Shown here one piece after another: positions 21,211 to 32,806 of a stretch of 64,000 nucleotides of DNA. The stretch comes from Telmatactis stephensoni (lineage: Eukaryota; Cnidaria; Anthozoa; Actiniaria; Isophelliidae). The notes beneath the pieces were generated by a model that was given only the letters and a program-made list of their open reading frames with translations, was not told where the DNA came from and did no database searches. The DNA lies in assembly GCA_029948255.1 (NCBI GenBank), contig JALIZF010001609.1, positions 372,001 to 436,000 of the forward strand. The letters run 5' to 3'. A program made the position numbers and the translations under genes. Position 1 is the first letter of the stretch. Each line of letters opens with the position of its first letter.

Positions 21211-21663
21211 TTAAGAGGGGATTTTTTTCAAGTTCGAGCAGTGAGCGACAAAAACTCCTGAGTTGAAGAATAGCTGTTGTACAAATCTAAAATCATTTCT
21301 GTCGGAAAGTTTAAGTTGTTTGTAAGTAGTTTTGGCCAATGAAAGTTGAATCAAAGTGTTAATCCAAAGCGAAAATTTGAATCAAAAATGAGGTTTAGGC
21401 CTTCATTTGCTCATTTCCTGTATGTTTTCCTTATATTCAGCTTGAAAAAGCTTAATCCTAACACAATGTCAAGAAAAAGTCTTTGTACAGTTCAAAAATC
21501 TGTTTCAAACAGGTATTTTATCTTAGTACATCAGTTTTTAACCGGTAGGAAAAGGATTTGAGTGTTAATCCAGAACGAAAATTTGGTTTAAAACTCGCAC
21601 GAAAGTCTAGTTTTTGGCGCTTTTCGCCATTATTGCTCGTCATTGAAAAAAATCTCCTCTTAA
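21211..21663 (-). mobile_element. TTAA-type element D, copy 1
   Basis: TTAA at both ends, with termini 'gaggggattttttt' and 'aaaaaaatctcctc'. The body is the reverse complement of the copies at 34666-35115 and 38510-38955. 453 bp, with no gene. Confidence 0.88.
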
Positions 21664-22045
21664 AAGAAAAAACCAGGGGGTCACCGTATTATTTCAAGAG
21701 TTAGAAAAGCACAAAAGAGAAAACACACCGAAAACGAACACCAAATATCACCCATTTTAGGGATTTTCTCGCCGGCTTTTTCGATGGATAAGATTAACTA
21801 AATTTATAAGTTTCAGGTTAAATACCTACATTACATAGTGTATACGATTTCTTGATTAAAGTTTTTCCGATATTTGGATGACAAAATATAATTTTTCTCT
21901 ACTAAAGTTTGAGTTTCTACGCTTTACAATCGTTGCACACTAGTGCCCAGACTCCCCACGTTAAAACCAATATTCTTCAATAAAAGTGCGCGCGCTTCGG
22001 AGCGCGCGGGGGATGCGCAGTAGCAAGGGTCCGGAACTACCTTAA

Positions 22046-22190
22046 TAGGAAATCATATGGCTTTCTCATGCAATCTATAATAAATTTGAACTAAAAATAA
22101 ATTTTCGCCTAAAGGCTCGTGCAAATTCGAACCGAATTCCACTCGTTCAAATTTATTCCAAATTGCACTCGAAACCATATGATTTCCTAT
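22046..22190. mobile_element. Foldback family K, copy 1
   Basis: Termini 'taggaaatcatatggctt' and 'ccatatgatttccta' are inverted. The interior repeats 'caaatttattccaaattgca'. It starts directly after the TTAA of element C. Relatives lie at 31872-32039 and 32217-32376. Confidence 0.85.
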
Positions 22191-22740
22191 ACTAATTCCA
22201 CTCTAGGTCAGTTTTGGCAGTACACTGATATGAAAAAATAACCCGTATATGTGAAGCTGATTTCTCGTTCACTTTTTCGTTTTGGTTTTATCACCGAGTC
22301 AGGATTAACAACGTCCTCTTGTTGTAATGGATATTGGTTATTGAGGGTCAACATTTGAATAATACTGTTACTATTAACAATCTAGTATACTGGAGTACAT
22401 AATAATCTATTGGAGTATAATAATCATGTTATCATTGTTATGTAATCTGCAGATTAATATTCATCCTTTTTATCCTGTAAATATGGCCTCAATTTAGTTA
22501 ATAAAGGTCTGATTGAGGAGCCCGTAGGCCAAAGTCAAAATTACCGGTCTCTCGGTGGTAGCGTAATTGTTTAATTCTTTTTTTATTGATGATTGTGGAC
22601 TGCGTGCCGAGATAACATATAACGTAAAAGGACCGAGAATAGATTTTAATTATATTTATGGATGTACGAAGAGGGTTTTCAAGCAATGTTAGATGAATTC
22701 AAAACTAATATTTGTTTCGAATTCATATTGTTTTCATACA
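22191..22740. other. Non-coding stretch
   Basis: No gene, repeat family or RNA gene recognised. AT-rich. Confidence 0.6.
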
Positions 22741-22923
22741 TTTTATGTGTTTTTTGGTTTTGTTTTTGTTTTGTTTTGTTTTTTGTTTTTGTTTGTTTGT
22801 TTGTTTGTTTTTTAATTTAGTGTTTCTTTTTCTCCCTCCATTTGGTTTTCTTTTTGTTTTAATTTTCCTCCTTTTGGCTTGTTTTTTCTTTCTTTCTCTC
22901 CCTCTCTCTCTCTCTCTCTCTCC

Positions 22924-22984
<61 letters not shown>

Positions 22985-23060
22985 TCTTTCCTTTCCTTCC
23001 TTCCTTCCTTCTTTCCTTCCTTATTTCTTTCTCTCTCCCTCCCTCCCTTTCTTTGAATTG
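22741..23060. repeat. (TTTG)n, (CT)n and (TTCC)n microsatellites
   Basis: A run of pyrimidine-rich simple repeats, with (CT)n centred on about 22900-22980. Long frames over it are artefacts. Confidence 0.95.
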
Positions 23061-23199
23061 TTCGTGAACAATAAAACAGTCTTTGAGTATATTTTATTTT
23101 ATATACTGACAGCAGCTTTTCTCTGACAAAAGGCCTAGAAAGGCATGCATTTGCCTTGAATGAGTCTTGTCGACAGTCGATCATCTCTATTCACAGGAG

Positions 23200-23300
23200 C
23201 AAGGATGGCACAGTTGGTTAGTGCGTGGCCTTCGGTGCGAGAGGTCCCTAGTTCGATCCTCAGTGACCTCGCATCCTTGTTTCAACTTCTTTCCTTTCTG
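23200..23300 (+). mobile_element. tRNA-derived SINE head
   Basis: An A-box-like 'gatggcacagttggttagtg' is followed by a B-box-like 'agttcgatcctc'. The anticodon arm is not convincing, so it is called a SINE rather than a tRNA gene. Confidence 0.6.
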
Positions 23301-24155
23301 TGTAGCTTTCATTAGCTTTAAATACCATTAAATAACGGACCACTGAAGGAGAGAGGGGGGTAAAATGAGCGCACCGTCGACCTCAAGTTTATCAGTTACC
23401 CAAATTACTGCCACGAGCTATCGACGTAAAATATGGTCGCTTTTATTCCCAAGAAATTAAAGTAGCCCTGTTCTAACACCAACAACTTTTTCCACTCAGG
23501 CATACAGTTGGTCAATTCGATTCACGCTGGTTTACTGCACATACGTTCGACCGTTACAGTGATTTATTCCTCGCGTCATGCAAAATTTGCTCTTCCTGAC
23601 GTCAGGATATATGTTGGCAGTATTCTCTATCCAATTACATCAATCCTATCACTAAACGTCCATTTACAACTAGTGCCGGAAAAGTGATTCGACTAGTAAA
23701 TGAAGATGGTGATGTGAAACTAATAAGAACGATTTAAGTGTCGGAGACAGGAGACATTTTCGCGTGTCAACATCGTTAACTTAACGTAAAAATTACGCTT
23801 TGTTTATAAGAGCTAGAGTCAGTGTTAACTAGAAAAAAATTCAGTAAAAGTAAGACGAAAATATAAACAAAAGAATATATTCATGTTTAATGCGAAGTAG
23901 TATAAAAAAACTGTTGATAAACGTTTACAATGTAATTGAAAAACATTGTAAACAGATCACTTTCTCTCTTCTTTCTTAAATTTGTAAATTTAAAATTTGT
24001 TAACATTTTAAAAAGATCACTTTCCTCTAGGATAATTACAACATATAACTTAACACTTTTTGACTTAGTCAAATGTTCTGTTTTGTCTGATCATGATCGG
24101 AAAAATCTGACTTGTACAATAGACACTGCACGGTCTTTTAAAGTGAAAACTGAAC
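23301..24155. other. Non-coding stretch
   Basis: No gene recognised. Two similar short pieces, each with 'aaaagatcactttc' or 'aacagatcactttc', occur near 23951 and 24012. Confidence 0.5.
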
Positions 24156-24215
24156 ATATTTTTTTTTTCCTTCCTTCTCTTTCTTTCCTTCCTTCTTTCT
24201 TTCTTTCCTTCTTTC

Positions 24216-24246
<31 letters not shown>

Positions 24247-24575
24247 GTTTCTTTCTTCCATTTTTCCTTTCTTTCTTCCTTTCTTCCTTCCTTCCTTCCT
24301 TCCTTCCTTCCTTCCTTCCTTCCTTCCTTTCTTTCTTTTTTTCTTTCTTTCTGTCCGTCTGTCTATTTTTTTTCTTTCTTCCTTTCTTTTTCTTTTTCGA
24401 TTCTCTTTCTTCATTCAGTCATTCTATTAAATTCAGCTATAAAAAGAAAAAAAGTTCATTCATTCATTCACTCATTTTTAGCTTTCTTCCTTCCTTTCTC
24501 TTTCTTCTTTCCTTTCTTTCTGGTATCTTTTTTTTTTTTCTTCCTTTTTTTTTCATTCTTCCTTTATCCGTTGGC
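24156..24575. repeat. (TTTC)n/(TTCC)n microsatellite
   Basis: About 400 bases of pyrimidine tetranucleotide repeats with interruptions. Frames on either strand are low-complexity only. Confidence 0.95.
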
Positions 24576-25254
24576 TAAACTTTTTCTCTCTAGCTTCTAA
24601 TTTGGCTTCAGTTTAGTTTAGTTAAGTACCAAGCAAATCCTTTTTAATCTTTCGTCGTCATTGCTGAGCAAATAAATTCTCAAAGGTAATTAAACTAAAC
24701 TAGCTCACTACAAAAACGTACAAATTCAAGAGGCACTTGAAATGTGAATGGATCGATGGCCGCTTGTAATTAGCATAGTCTGTAAGACTTCCGCTTTAGA
24801 AAACTGTTTGCTTTGTTATACTATTGAAATGTCAGCGCAGTTTAGATACAGGATTAGTAGATTTGTAGAAAGAACGTTTTGCGTAAGTACACTGCAGATA
24901 AGCCCGTTTGCTGCTTCTTTGTAAACTCTCCTAACCGAGTTCATACGATCTGAAAAACAAAACAAAAGATGATTGGACTGCATATCTGGGAAACAAGGGC
25001 CGTACATAGTACAGGGACAGAGGGGGCTGTTGCCCAACTAGGAAAGTAAACGGATACCTTACTCTCTATGTTTTAATATTTCCTACAAAAGAAATATCAC
25101 TGACTGCTACCCAAAGTATTTGGGTTATGTACGGTGATTGTATGATTTGTGTGAATGATTTTTAATTATTTCTGTAGGAACATATATATACACGGTGGTG
25201 CGAAGATATGAATTGTATTTTCGAGTGGTGAAAACAATATTTTACGAGCGAGCG
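24576..25254. other. Non-coding stretch
   Basis: Nothing recognised beyond a short, poorly supported frame at 24816-25037 on the minus strand. Confidence 0.5.
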
Positions 25255-25455
25255 CATTTATTATATGGACAAACTGAGGCAATAACTAAATAAAAACATA
25301 AGTTTAATTTTAAACTGGCGGGGAAAATTTTTTTAGGACGCGCGCGTACATCCGGGACATTTGTACATAACTTTTTCATATATCTTCACTAGTGAAAATA
25401 TGGAAAATACGAGTGTTTTAGTTTCCGGTAAAACACTATTATCCATATAATAAAT
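25255..25455. mobile_element. Family M MITE, copy 1
   Basis: Inverted termini 'catttattatatgga' and 'tccatataataaatg'. The interior is AT-rich with one GC block 'ggacgcgcgcgtaca'. A relative with the same termini is at 30210-30358. Confidence 0.75.
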
Positions 25456-26314
25456 GTTAAGTAACTAACGATCCTGTTAAGAACGATAGCACAAACAATA
25501 GGCTAGATCTAGGGCAAATTTGCTTTCCCACATCAGAATTTCATGATTTTCATACAGAAAATGTATCAATATACGGAGAACATGTTTACGAAGAAAAAAA
25601 AGTATTAAAAGTCATTTCTAAAAATATTTTCTTTTGACTTCAAAATTTTGAACCAATTAGGGGCAACATACATAAGAGTAAAGAAAGGATAACAATTTTC
25701 CATGTTCCCCAACTAGAATTTCGATTCTGTTGTATTTAGACTCAGAAGGATTCTGGCCAAAAGGGATTTCTTGTAGTCAGTAAGTAAGAAGTTAAGATAT
25801 ATGCTTCCCTGCAAAGTTATAGCAATTTCTCATAATTTAGCCAATAAGATGAACGCGGGTTTTAAACAAGCTAATACAAGCTACCAAGCTACCAAGCTAA
25901 TAGAACCTTTAGCATTTTGCTGCTGCATTCCATGTCGTTCACCGCTATCCTTCTTTTTAGGCGGACCATTATTTAATTGCAATTAGATAATAAAAATAAT
26001 AAAACTTATTTGGTTCAATTCTCAGGGTTTTTTGGGGTTTTTTTTCACTTCTCTATTCTTTCAGCGGGGTCGGACTATAACCTAATCATCTTTTGATTGA
26101 TCGCTAATTCTCATCTATTCAGTCAGAATGTTACTATGTAATCTTGTCACTAATTATAGATACATTGGATAATCAGTTTTACTAACATCTGGTCATGAAT
26201 CACTCTTTACTGCTTGATTTTCTGACGAGAGGGCCACCTTGTTTTAGTCAAATGTCAGCCTTGAGCTCACAGCAAAGTCTTAGGTACAAGAATCGAGTGA
26301 GTGAATTGATCGAT
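25456..26314. other. Non-coding stretch
   Basis: No gene recognised. Confidence 0.5.
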
Positions 26315-26480
26315 CTATTAAATGAATGAATGAATGGATGGATGGAGGGATGAATGAATGGGTGGATCGATGGATCGATGGATCAATGGATGGAGGGATA
26401 AATGAAAGGATGGATGGATGTGTGGATTGATGGGTGGGTGTGTGGGTGGGGAAAGAGGGATGGATGAATGAATGAATGAG
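26315..26480. repeat. (GATG)n-rich degenerate microsatellite
   Basis: About 165 bases of gatg/aatg/gatc tetranucleotide units. Confidence 0.9.
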
Positions 26481-27677
26481 AGCGAGACAAAACTAATAAT
26501 TATCGTTTATTTCTACGTTTGACGGCTGAATACCAATTATTACAACACTTTGTATTTAACTTACAAAATATCGGAACATCCAATTATCATCAATTATGAC
26601 CTTAAGTCAACTATTAATTCTACACTCCTAAAAACGACAATTTGTATTAGAATAAAATCCTGTAAAAAGCTACTAATTTCCTTAGCAATTATTAATTGAC
26701 ATGCTAGAGGAACTCGTTCCCAAAGCTTCTTTATTCAGACAAGAAAAGCGTAGAAATTCACCGGATACATGCTTGTCCATGTAGCCCTCGCAAGCGTGGT
26801 TTAAGAACATAAAAGATCAAGACTTACAGCACGCAATTTACTGAGCGTTAATTCTATCTGTTCAGTTCGTGGCCGACAAAGAGGAGTTTTTTCGATCGCC
26901 AGCAAGAGGTCCACTTCATCTAGCTAACGTAATAACCTGGTAAGTAAGCCAAGTAAGAGTGTGTCAGTGATTTTCGTTTTGCAGAGTGCGAGTTACGTAA
27001 GACTGCGATGCTTTCAATTTCATGTGTAAGTAACCACTTCATTACTTATTAAATTGAAAGAGAATGTTCACAAATGAACTCGATAGAATATAAATGCAGA
27101 CAGTGAAGGGTAGTGTTTGTTGTTGATGTTGTTTTTGCTTTTGTTTTCCTTTTCTTGAAATGACCAAAAAAAGTTGAACTGAACACCTAGACTAGGAATG
27201 CGCGCTTTACGGATACTTCATCAGCTAGAACTATATCAGTACTCAAATGTATCCATCTTCTGTTCCAGCTATATGTCGTCATAATGATATACAAAATAAC
27301 CTTTAAGTCCCTGCAAAATGAAATTAAACTTTCCGGAATTCTATCGATTTCGTTGAAGACGACTGAAAATATACCATGGACTACATTAACCATGGCCAAA
27401 CGAAACAACTTTTTGATTAGCTATATAGATTCCCCGCGAGACACACTTTGATGCTGCACCTCATAACAATTAAATATCAAACGTCCGTACATTGTTCAAG
27501 CGTGTGCGTTTTTCTTTTCGTGAGATAGTCAGGAGTATACCAGCCGAAAACGGAAAAAAAACTGGCTGGATTTGTCACCGAATGATTGTAGCATGACGTT
27601 ACGTCATTCGGATAATGAATACCTATTGAATTTCACTGAATACTTGAAGGCCCGTATTCAAGCGTGTACTTCTTGTG
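26481..27677. other. Non-coding stretch
   Basis: No gene recognised. A good splice-donor-like site (cctg|gtaagt) at about 26938 follows a GC-richer 60 bases and could end an untranslated exon, but nothing downstream supports it. Confidence 0.4.
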
Positions 27678-27988
27678 TATAGTCAATTGAAGAAATGTTA
27701 ATTTTCGGGACTAAAACATAGAACATAGAAGCTGAGACCGAAATGGTGCTTTGGATGTCAATAATAATATTCTGGTCGATTTATTCATTTACGCTTTGCC
27801 TTCGATGCAAAATGAAAAAAGCGTGTTCGAATTCAGGACCTGGGTTGGCGGGCCGTTTAATTTGGGCTATTTGTTATCGGTTGCAGCTTAAATGAATAAA
27901 TCAGAATATAGTTATTGACATCCCATGCACCATTTCGGTCTCAGCTTCTATGATTTTAGACCCGACAACGTTTCTGCAATTGACTATA
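27678..27988. mobile_element. Foldback element with about 105-bp arms
   Basis: The arms 27678-27800 and 27885-27988 are reverse complements, sharing 'agaagctgagaccgaaatgg' and 'tatagtcaattg'. Parts of the same arm recur at about 28256-28310 and 28480-28540, so a second decayed copy lies next door. Confidence 0.8.
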
Positions 27989-28532
27989 TTTTGCTTTTCA
28001 CAAAGTGCGCGAGTTTCTACAAAGAATTTTCTCTCTTAATCTTAAATAAATGCATGCCTAGCCTACGCATATAAGCAAACTAGTCATTATATGCTCTTTT
28101 ATAAGTTTTATATGCATTTTTAAGTAAAATTCGACTGATTCGATTGTTTACTGTACCAATTCATGAATGGATAATTTGTATAAAAACCTGTGTGGGTAAG
28201 TATGTGGCGTTGGATGGTGCAGTCTCGCTGCAGCTCTATTGAATTTCGTAAAATATAGGTAATTGCAGAAACACTGACACTTTCAAAACATAGAAGCTAT
28301 GACCGAATAAGGAAATGAAAATTGGGAAACTTTGATTAGATGATTTCAAAGAAGCGCGTGGACGTGGACATTTCAAACAGTGACTGAGACAAATTCTTGT
28401 ATTCCAGATACACGTATTCAGCACATGACATTCATAGATAAAATACATGAAAATCCAAATATTAGTGGTGTATCCAGGAGCCGGTCTCAGCTTCTAGGTT
28501 CGATGATTTTGAAAGGGTCAATGATTGTGCAA

Positions 28533-28697
<165 letters not shown>

Positions 28698-28887
28698 TTA
28701 AAAAGACGATTTTATAGTAACTGACTAATTTTTATACGGATAATAGAATGGACATGCACTTATACTGGTGGAGCTTTACTGTATGAGAAAGAAAATGTTA
28801 ACTTTAGATATATACTCAGTATGTACGCTTATACCCCGTTCCAACCAACAAGTTTAACATATTTAAAAGCTGTTTGAATAAACGAGG

Positions 28888-29532
28888 TTAAGGGTGTACT
28901 GACATTTAACGTTGCTGTGCAACGGTTGTTATGCAAAATAGGATCTTGCTTTCGCGATAGGCGCACGTGCGCGCGTTTTTGGCGGGAATAATTTGACTTC
29001 AGGTAGAACGACGCACACCTTACAAAGAGAATAATTTTTGTTCTTACCGCGCATGCGCGCGACATTTTCCTTTCGGTTGATATAAAAATTTATAGTCTTT
29101 GACGGATTTCATCAAAACAAAGTGTTTCTTCAATATTTATATCATCATTTACCGCCTTTTCTTCAAAGGCGAGCATGGATTTGCAATAAAATTAAGAAAT
29201 ACAGAAGTTATTTGCATTTTTCGCTCATTTGCGACATTCAAAAAAATCGATCATAGCAAGTTTATTTCGAGATCATTTGTAGACGAATGCTTGGTTTTAA
29301 GCACCTTGATCTCGAGATTTATTTTACTATATCAAATTCTCCAATGTGCATTGCTAAAGAAAATTATAACTTTTTTCTGTAGCTATGACGTCATGTGTTG
29401 ACGTTATAATATGTGAAAGTTTTCTCAAGGAAGACAATCTATAAAGTGTTAAAGTGATTTGACATTTTAGAAGCATTGTAGAGCTTTTTTTAGTTTCCCT
29501 AGCAACGGGCAATTATGTTAGTACACCCTTAA
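28888..29532. mobile_element. TTAA-type element F
   Basis: TTAA on both sides, with termini 'gggtgtact' and 'agtacaccc'. Length 645 bp. The interior contains GC-rich 'gcgcacgtgcgcgcg' and no transposase. 'ttaagggtgtac' also occurs at 14896, perhaps the end of another copy. Confidence 0.8.
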
Positions 29533-30209
29533 AGAAGAACTTGGATCAAAGTCAATGAAAATTGAAAACGTGAAACCTTTGCACACGACACCAATGATCA
29601 CCACTGATAAAGCAACATTTTCTTCACATCCAAAACTGAGATGGATAAAATTGACAAGGTTTTTAGCATTTAAATCTGATTGTGAGTAAATAGCGTCATT
29701 ATGACGGCGATTACTCAGCCCTATTGTTCTTTTAGGTTTTAAACCAATATTTCTCTGTGATAATGAACTTAAAATGTAGATTTTTTGTCGGAGATTAGCT
29801 AGTTCACCAAATTAATTTAGTTTTGCTAGTAATCTTCATATAGAAATAATCAGTTCCAATTATCACCGATTTTCATCCCATAAGTGGACCTTTAAAGTTT
29901 AGTTGCTCATACCGTGCGCACCACACAACTAAACAAGGTACAACACAAGGTAACTCGTTTGATGAAAATATCATAGCAAGACGGTTTGAAATTTGTCTTC
30001 TCTACATGACTGGAAAACGTTATCAACAAACTAGCTAGAAAAACCTAAAACTGGTTTAGTTTCAATAACTAACTAGTTGTTGTGAATGGGCCATCACTTG
30101 AAAGTGTTTTAGACTTTCGCTTCCAACTGGGATCTAGATCTTGTTCCGATAATTCGGTTTTTTGCCCTCCATGCTTTTCAGTACTGCGTGAGATATGGTC
30201 AGTATACTA
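29533..30209. other. Non-coding stretch
   Basis: No gene recognised. Confidence 0.5.
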
Positions 30210-30358
30210 GTTTATTATATGGCTAGATAATTTCCTGAATTCTGATTGGCTAACGCATGGTCTGTATTTTGCCATATCAGGACCGCTGTCCCGGATGAAA
30301 AGAAAAGTTTGTCTTTGGCAATTGTTTTAGCGGGACTTCTCAAAGCCATATAATAAAT
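30210..30358. mobile_element. Family M MITE, copy 2
   Basis: Inverted termini 'tttattatatggct' and 'agccatataataaa'. Followed at 30385-30482 by a separate hairpin whose arms share 'gtctgtatgggaaaatatc' in opposite orientation. Confidence 0.8.
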
Positions 30359-30384
30359 ACGTTATTAACCTCGCTTGCTCAGTC

Positions 30385-30482
30385 TGTATGGGAAAATATC
30401 ACCTCAGTCTTTTTGTACAGACCTCGCTGCGCTCGGTCCGTACTGTCAAGACTTCGGTCTGATATTTTCCCATACAGACCTC
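30385..30482. repeat. Hairpin next to family M copy 2
   Basis: The left arm 'gtctgtatgggaaaatatca' is matched by the right arm 'tgatattttcccatacagac'. Loop about 50 bases. Confidence 0.85.
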
Positions 30483-30926
30483 GCGCTCGGTTGATAATCC
30501 TTTATTATTCTGAAGTTTTAGTTTAAATTATTGGATGGAGCTCGTGTCATTTGGGTTTTGGTACATAATATTGAAGTACAGATATTTTTATTATATATTT
30601 CCATAATGACATTTCCCTAATCAAGCCAGGCCGTCTGTAACGATCTTTCCACGTTGCATCCCTGAATATTTTTTTGGCTTCAATGCAAATCTCGACTGTA
30701 AATTTTGATTAACTGTTGTTTGAGATTAACTGCTAGCCATAAATGGTACACTAGTTTGAATGCATTTTGTGATCTTGGTTAATCTTGAAATTATTCTGTA
30801 GTGAGTGCATGGTTGTTGACACGAAAGTTTGCAATAGTTTAATATAAACGTACAATGATATAGAATCGAAGAAATAAGCACGCGTTAAATACAACTACAA
30901 CCACTTCAGAAAAATTGAATCTCAGG

Positions 30927-31425
30927 TGGGAACCGAACCCGCGACCTTCCGATTATCTAGACGGATGCTCTCTCGGGTATATTAAGGTTTGGGTCGATCT
31001 AGATCTCTAATTGACTAAAATAAATTCAGATAAAAAAAATCATTTTAAGGATGCTAAACTCGACTTCCTTCACTTCAGTTTTTAAAGGTACTTTTATGAT
31101 GCCACGTGACCTAATGACGTCATAGTCAACAAATATTGTATTGCAAACTTCAAAGTAAAATGCGGTCGCGAGTATAACTTAAGACTCCTTAAGACTCCAA
31201 AGTAACCATGCTAAGGTACATTAAGACTCACAATCTATAGGATGGTCACTTTGTAGTCTTAAGTTATATATGCGATCGCATTTTGTTTTTGACGTCGAGT
31301 TTAGTAACTTGTCAAAGAAAAATGTTTATTTAGATGTTGTGTGTCCTCAAAATAGTTTTTATCCGAGTTTTAAGTAATTAGTGATTGACCCAGGCCTTAA
31401 TATACTCGAACTACCACTTAACTAC
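30927..31425 (-). mobile_element. tRNA-like SINE head split by a TTAA-type element
   Basis: On the minus strand, 30927-30981 reads 'gagagagcatccgtc', then 'ggtcgcgggttcggttccca', a B-box. The A-box half 'gtggtagttcgag' lies at about 31403-31415, on the far side of element E (30982-31400). Rejoined, the parts give a tRNA-like promoter region. Confidence 0.55.
30982..31400. mobile_element. TTAA-type element E
   Basis: TTAA at both ends, with termini 'ggtttgggtc' and 'gacccaggcc'. The interior has a foldback at about 31150-31290 ('aatgcggtcgcgagtataac' against 'ttatatatgcgatcgcattt'). No transposase. A matching terminus occurs at 15788-15804. Confidence 0.75.
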
Positions 31426-31475
31426 TGGAAACTCTTATATGGATCTGAGGTGATTGAGTGTGATTATGTACTTAA

Positions 31476-31870
31476 TTATATACATGAAAAAATTCATCGA
31501 TGCTGATTGGCTTAGAGCAGTGCTGTTTCAAGGAAATTTAGTGCAGAAAAAAAGGAAATTTAGTGCAATTTTGAGTTTTTAAAAACAGTATCAAAATCAA
31601 AGTTTTTTTGTTCTGCCGTTGTTCACATTATCTAGCATCAACACTATGAACATTCTGATCACACAAAAAAACGATTTTGACGAGAAAAAAGTGAAAAAGC
31701 TGAAGATTTTGTTGTGTTTTTGAATGAAATTTTCGCTGAAATGTCACAGCGCGCTACTGACGCCATCACACGTCATCGAGTGCGCGCTCACGTTTTATTC
31801 CAAAATGTTCGCTCTTTTGCAGAGAAAAATGAACTCATTTGTTTCTATAATTTTTTCATGTATATTATTA
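31476..31870 (+). mobile_element. Family A MITE, copy 2 (uninterrupted)
   Basis: Termini 'atatacatgaaaaaattc' and 'ataattttttcatgtatat' are inverted. The body matches the two halves of copy 1 (18728-19908) that flank the nested element B, so it serves as the uninterrupted reference. Foldback K copy 2 begins immediately after. Confidence 0.85.
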
Positions 31871-31871
31871 A

Positions 31872-32039
31872 TAGGAAATCATATGGCTTTCTCGTGCAAT
31901 TTGGAATGAATTTGAACTAGTGATATTTCAAAAAGCTCAAATTGCACTCGCCCAAAGGCTCGTGCAATTTCGAACTCTTTGAGATCCCACTGGTTCAAAT
32001 TTATTCCAAATTGCACTCGAAACCACATGATTTCCTATA
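31872..32039. mobile_element. Foldback family K, copy 2
   Basis: Inverted termini 'taggaaatcatatggctt' and 'aaccacatgatttccta', with interior 'aattgcactcgcccaaaggc'. It abuts family A copy 2. Confidence 0.88.
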
Positions 32040-32216
32040 CGAATTCTATCAGTAACACTACTTCGACAACCACGCACACTTGATCTGATATTTCCTTATA
32101 CCTAAATTCACCTTTTATAATTCATTCTGAAAATTGTATTTATTGTTATATAGTTTCTGATTACACCACTGAATTACAAATAGAATTTTGCATGATACGG
32201 ATATCATTTGTATACG

Positions 32217-32376
32217 AAATAATATGGTTACGAGTGCAATTTAGAATAAATTTGCACGAGTGAGTTTTCAAAGAGTTCAAAATTGCACGAGCCCGTAGGG
32301 CGAGTGCAATTTGTGCTCTTTGAAAACTCACGATTCAAATTTATTCTAAATTGCACGAGTAAACCATATTATTTCC
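32217..32376. mobile_element. Foldback family K, copy 3 (diverged)
   Basis: Inverted termini 'gaaataatatggtt' and 'accatattatttc'. Arms share 'tttagaataaatttg' and its complement, and 'gttttcaaagag'. It lies four bases before family A copy 3. Confidence 0.85.
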
Positions 32377-32380
32377 TTTT

Positions 32381-32806
32381 AATAATATACATGCAAAAAT
32401 TCAAGCAAAATTTTCAAGTTTTCTGTAGCTTGTCAGTTGAAAAATCAGGTTAGCGCGTGCCCAGTGTTCGACAGAGAATTGACGATGTCGTCACCAAGCG
32501 CGCGCTCAAGGAAAAAAAATCAAAACTTTTCACCCGAAACTTGGGCACTTTTTGATATTTTTCTTGCATGTTTTCGAAAATTTTGGAAACAAATCTCTCA
32601 AAAAGTGTTTTATAAATTGTTTCTTTGACGAATATAAAGAAGAATTTGACATTTCAGTAGTGCATTTTGACTGTTTTCTGCCAAAAGAAATTTGCACTAA
32701 ATTTCCTTTTTTTGGCACTAAATTTCCTTTTTTCTGCACTAAATTTCCTCGAAACGGCACTGCTCTTAGCCAATCAGCAACGAGAAATTTTTGCACGTAT
32801 ATTATT
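32381..32806 (-). mobile_element. Family A MITE, copy 3, inverted
   Basis: Termini 'aataatatacatgcaaaaat' and 'attttt' through 'gcacgtatattatt'. The body on the minus strand repeats the 'tgctgattggctaagagcag' region seen in copies 1 and 2. Confidence 0.82.

Larger units (their letters stand above)
19909..22045. mobile_element. Compound element C containing nested copies of B and D
   Basis: The right end reads 'ggtccggaactacc' followed by TTAA (22042-22045). The left end near 19909 has 'gttccggagcc', a partial mirror of it, so the boundary is approximate. Inside lie B copy 2 (20221-21063) and D copy 1 (21211-21663). Removing both leaves about 0.85 kb of element C with 'gggggtcaccgtattg' motifs. 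Confidence 0.5.
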
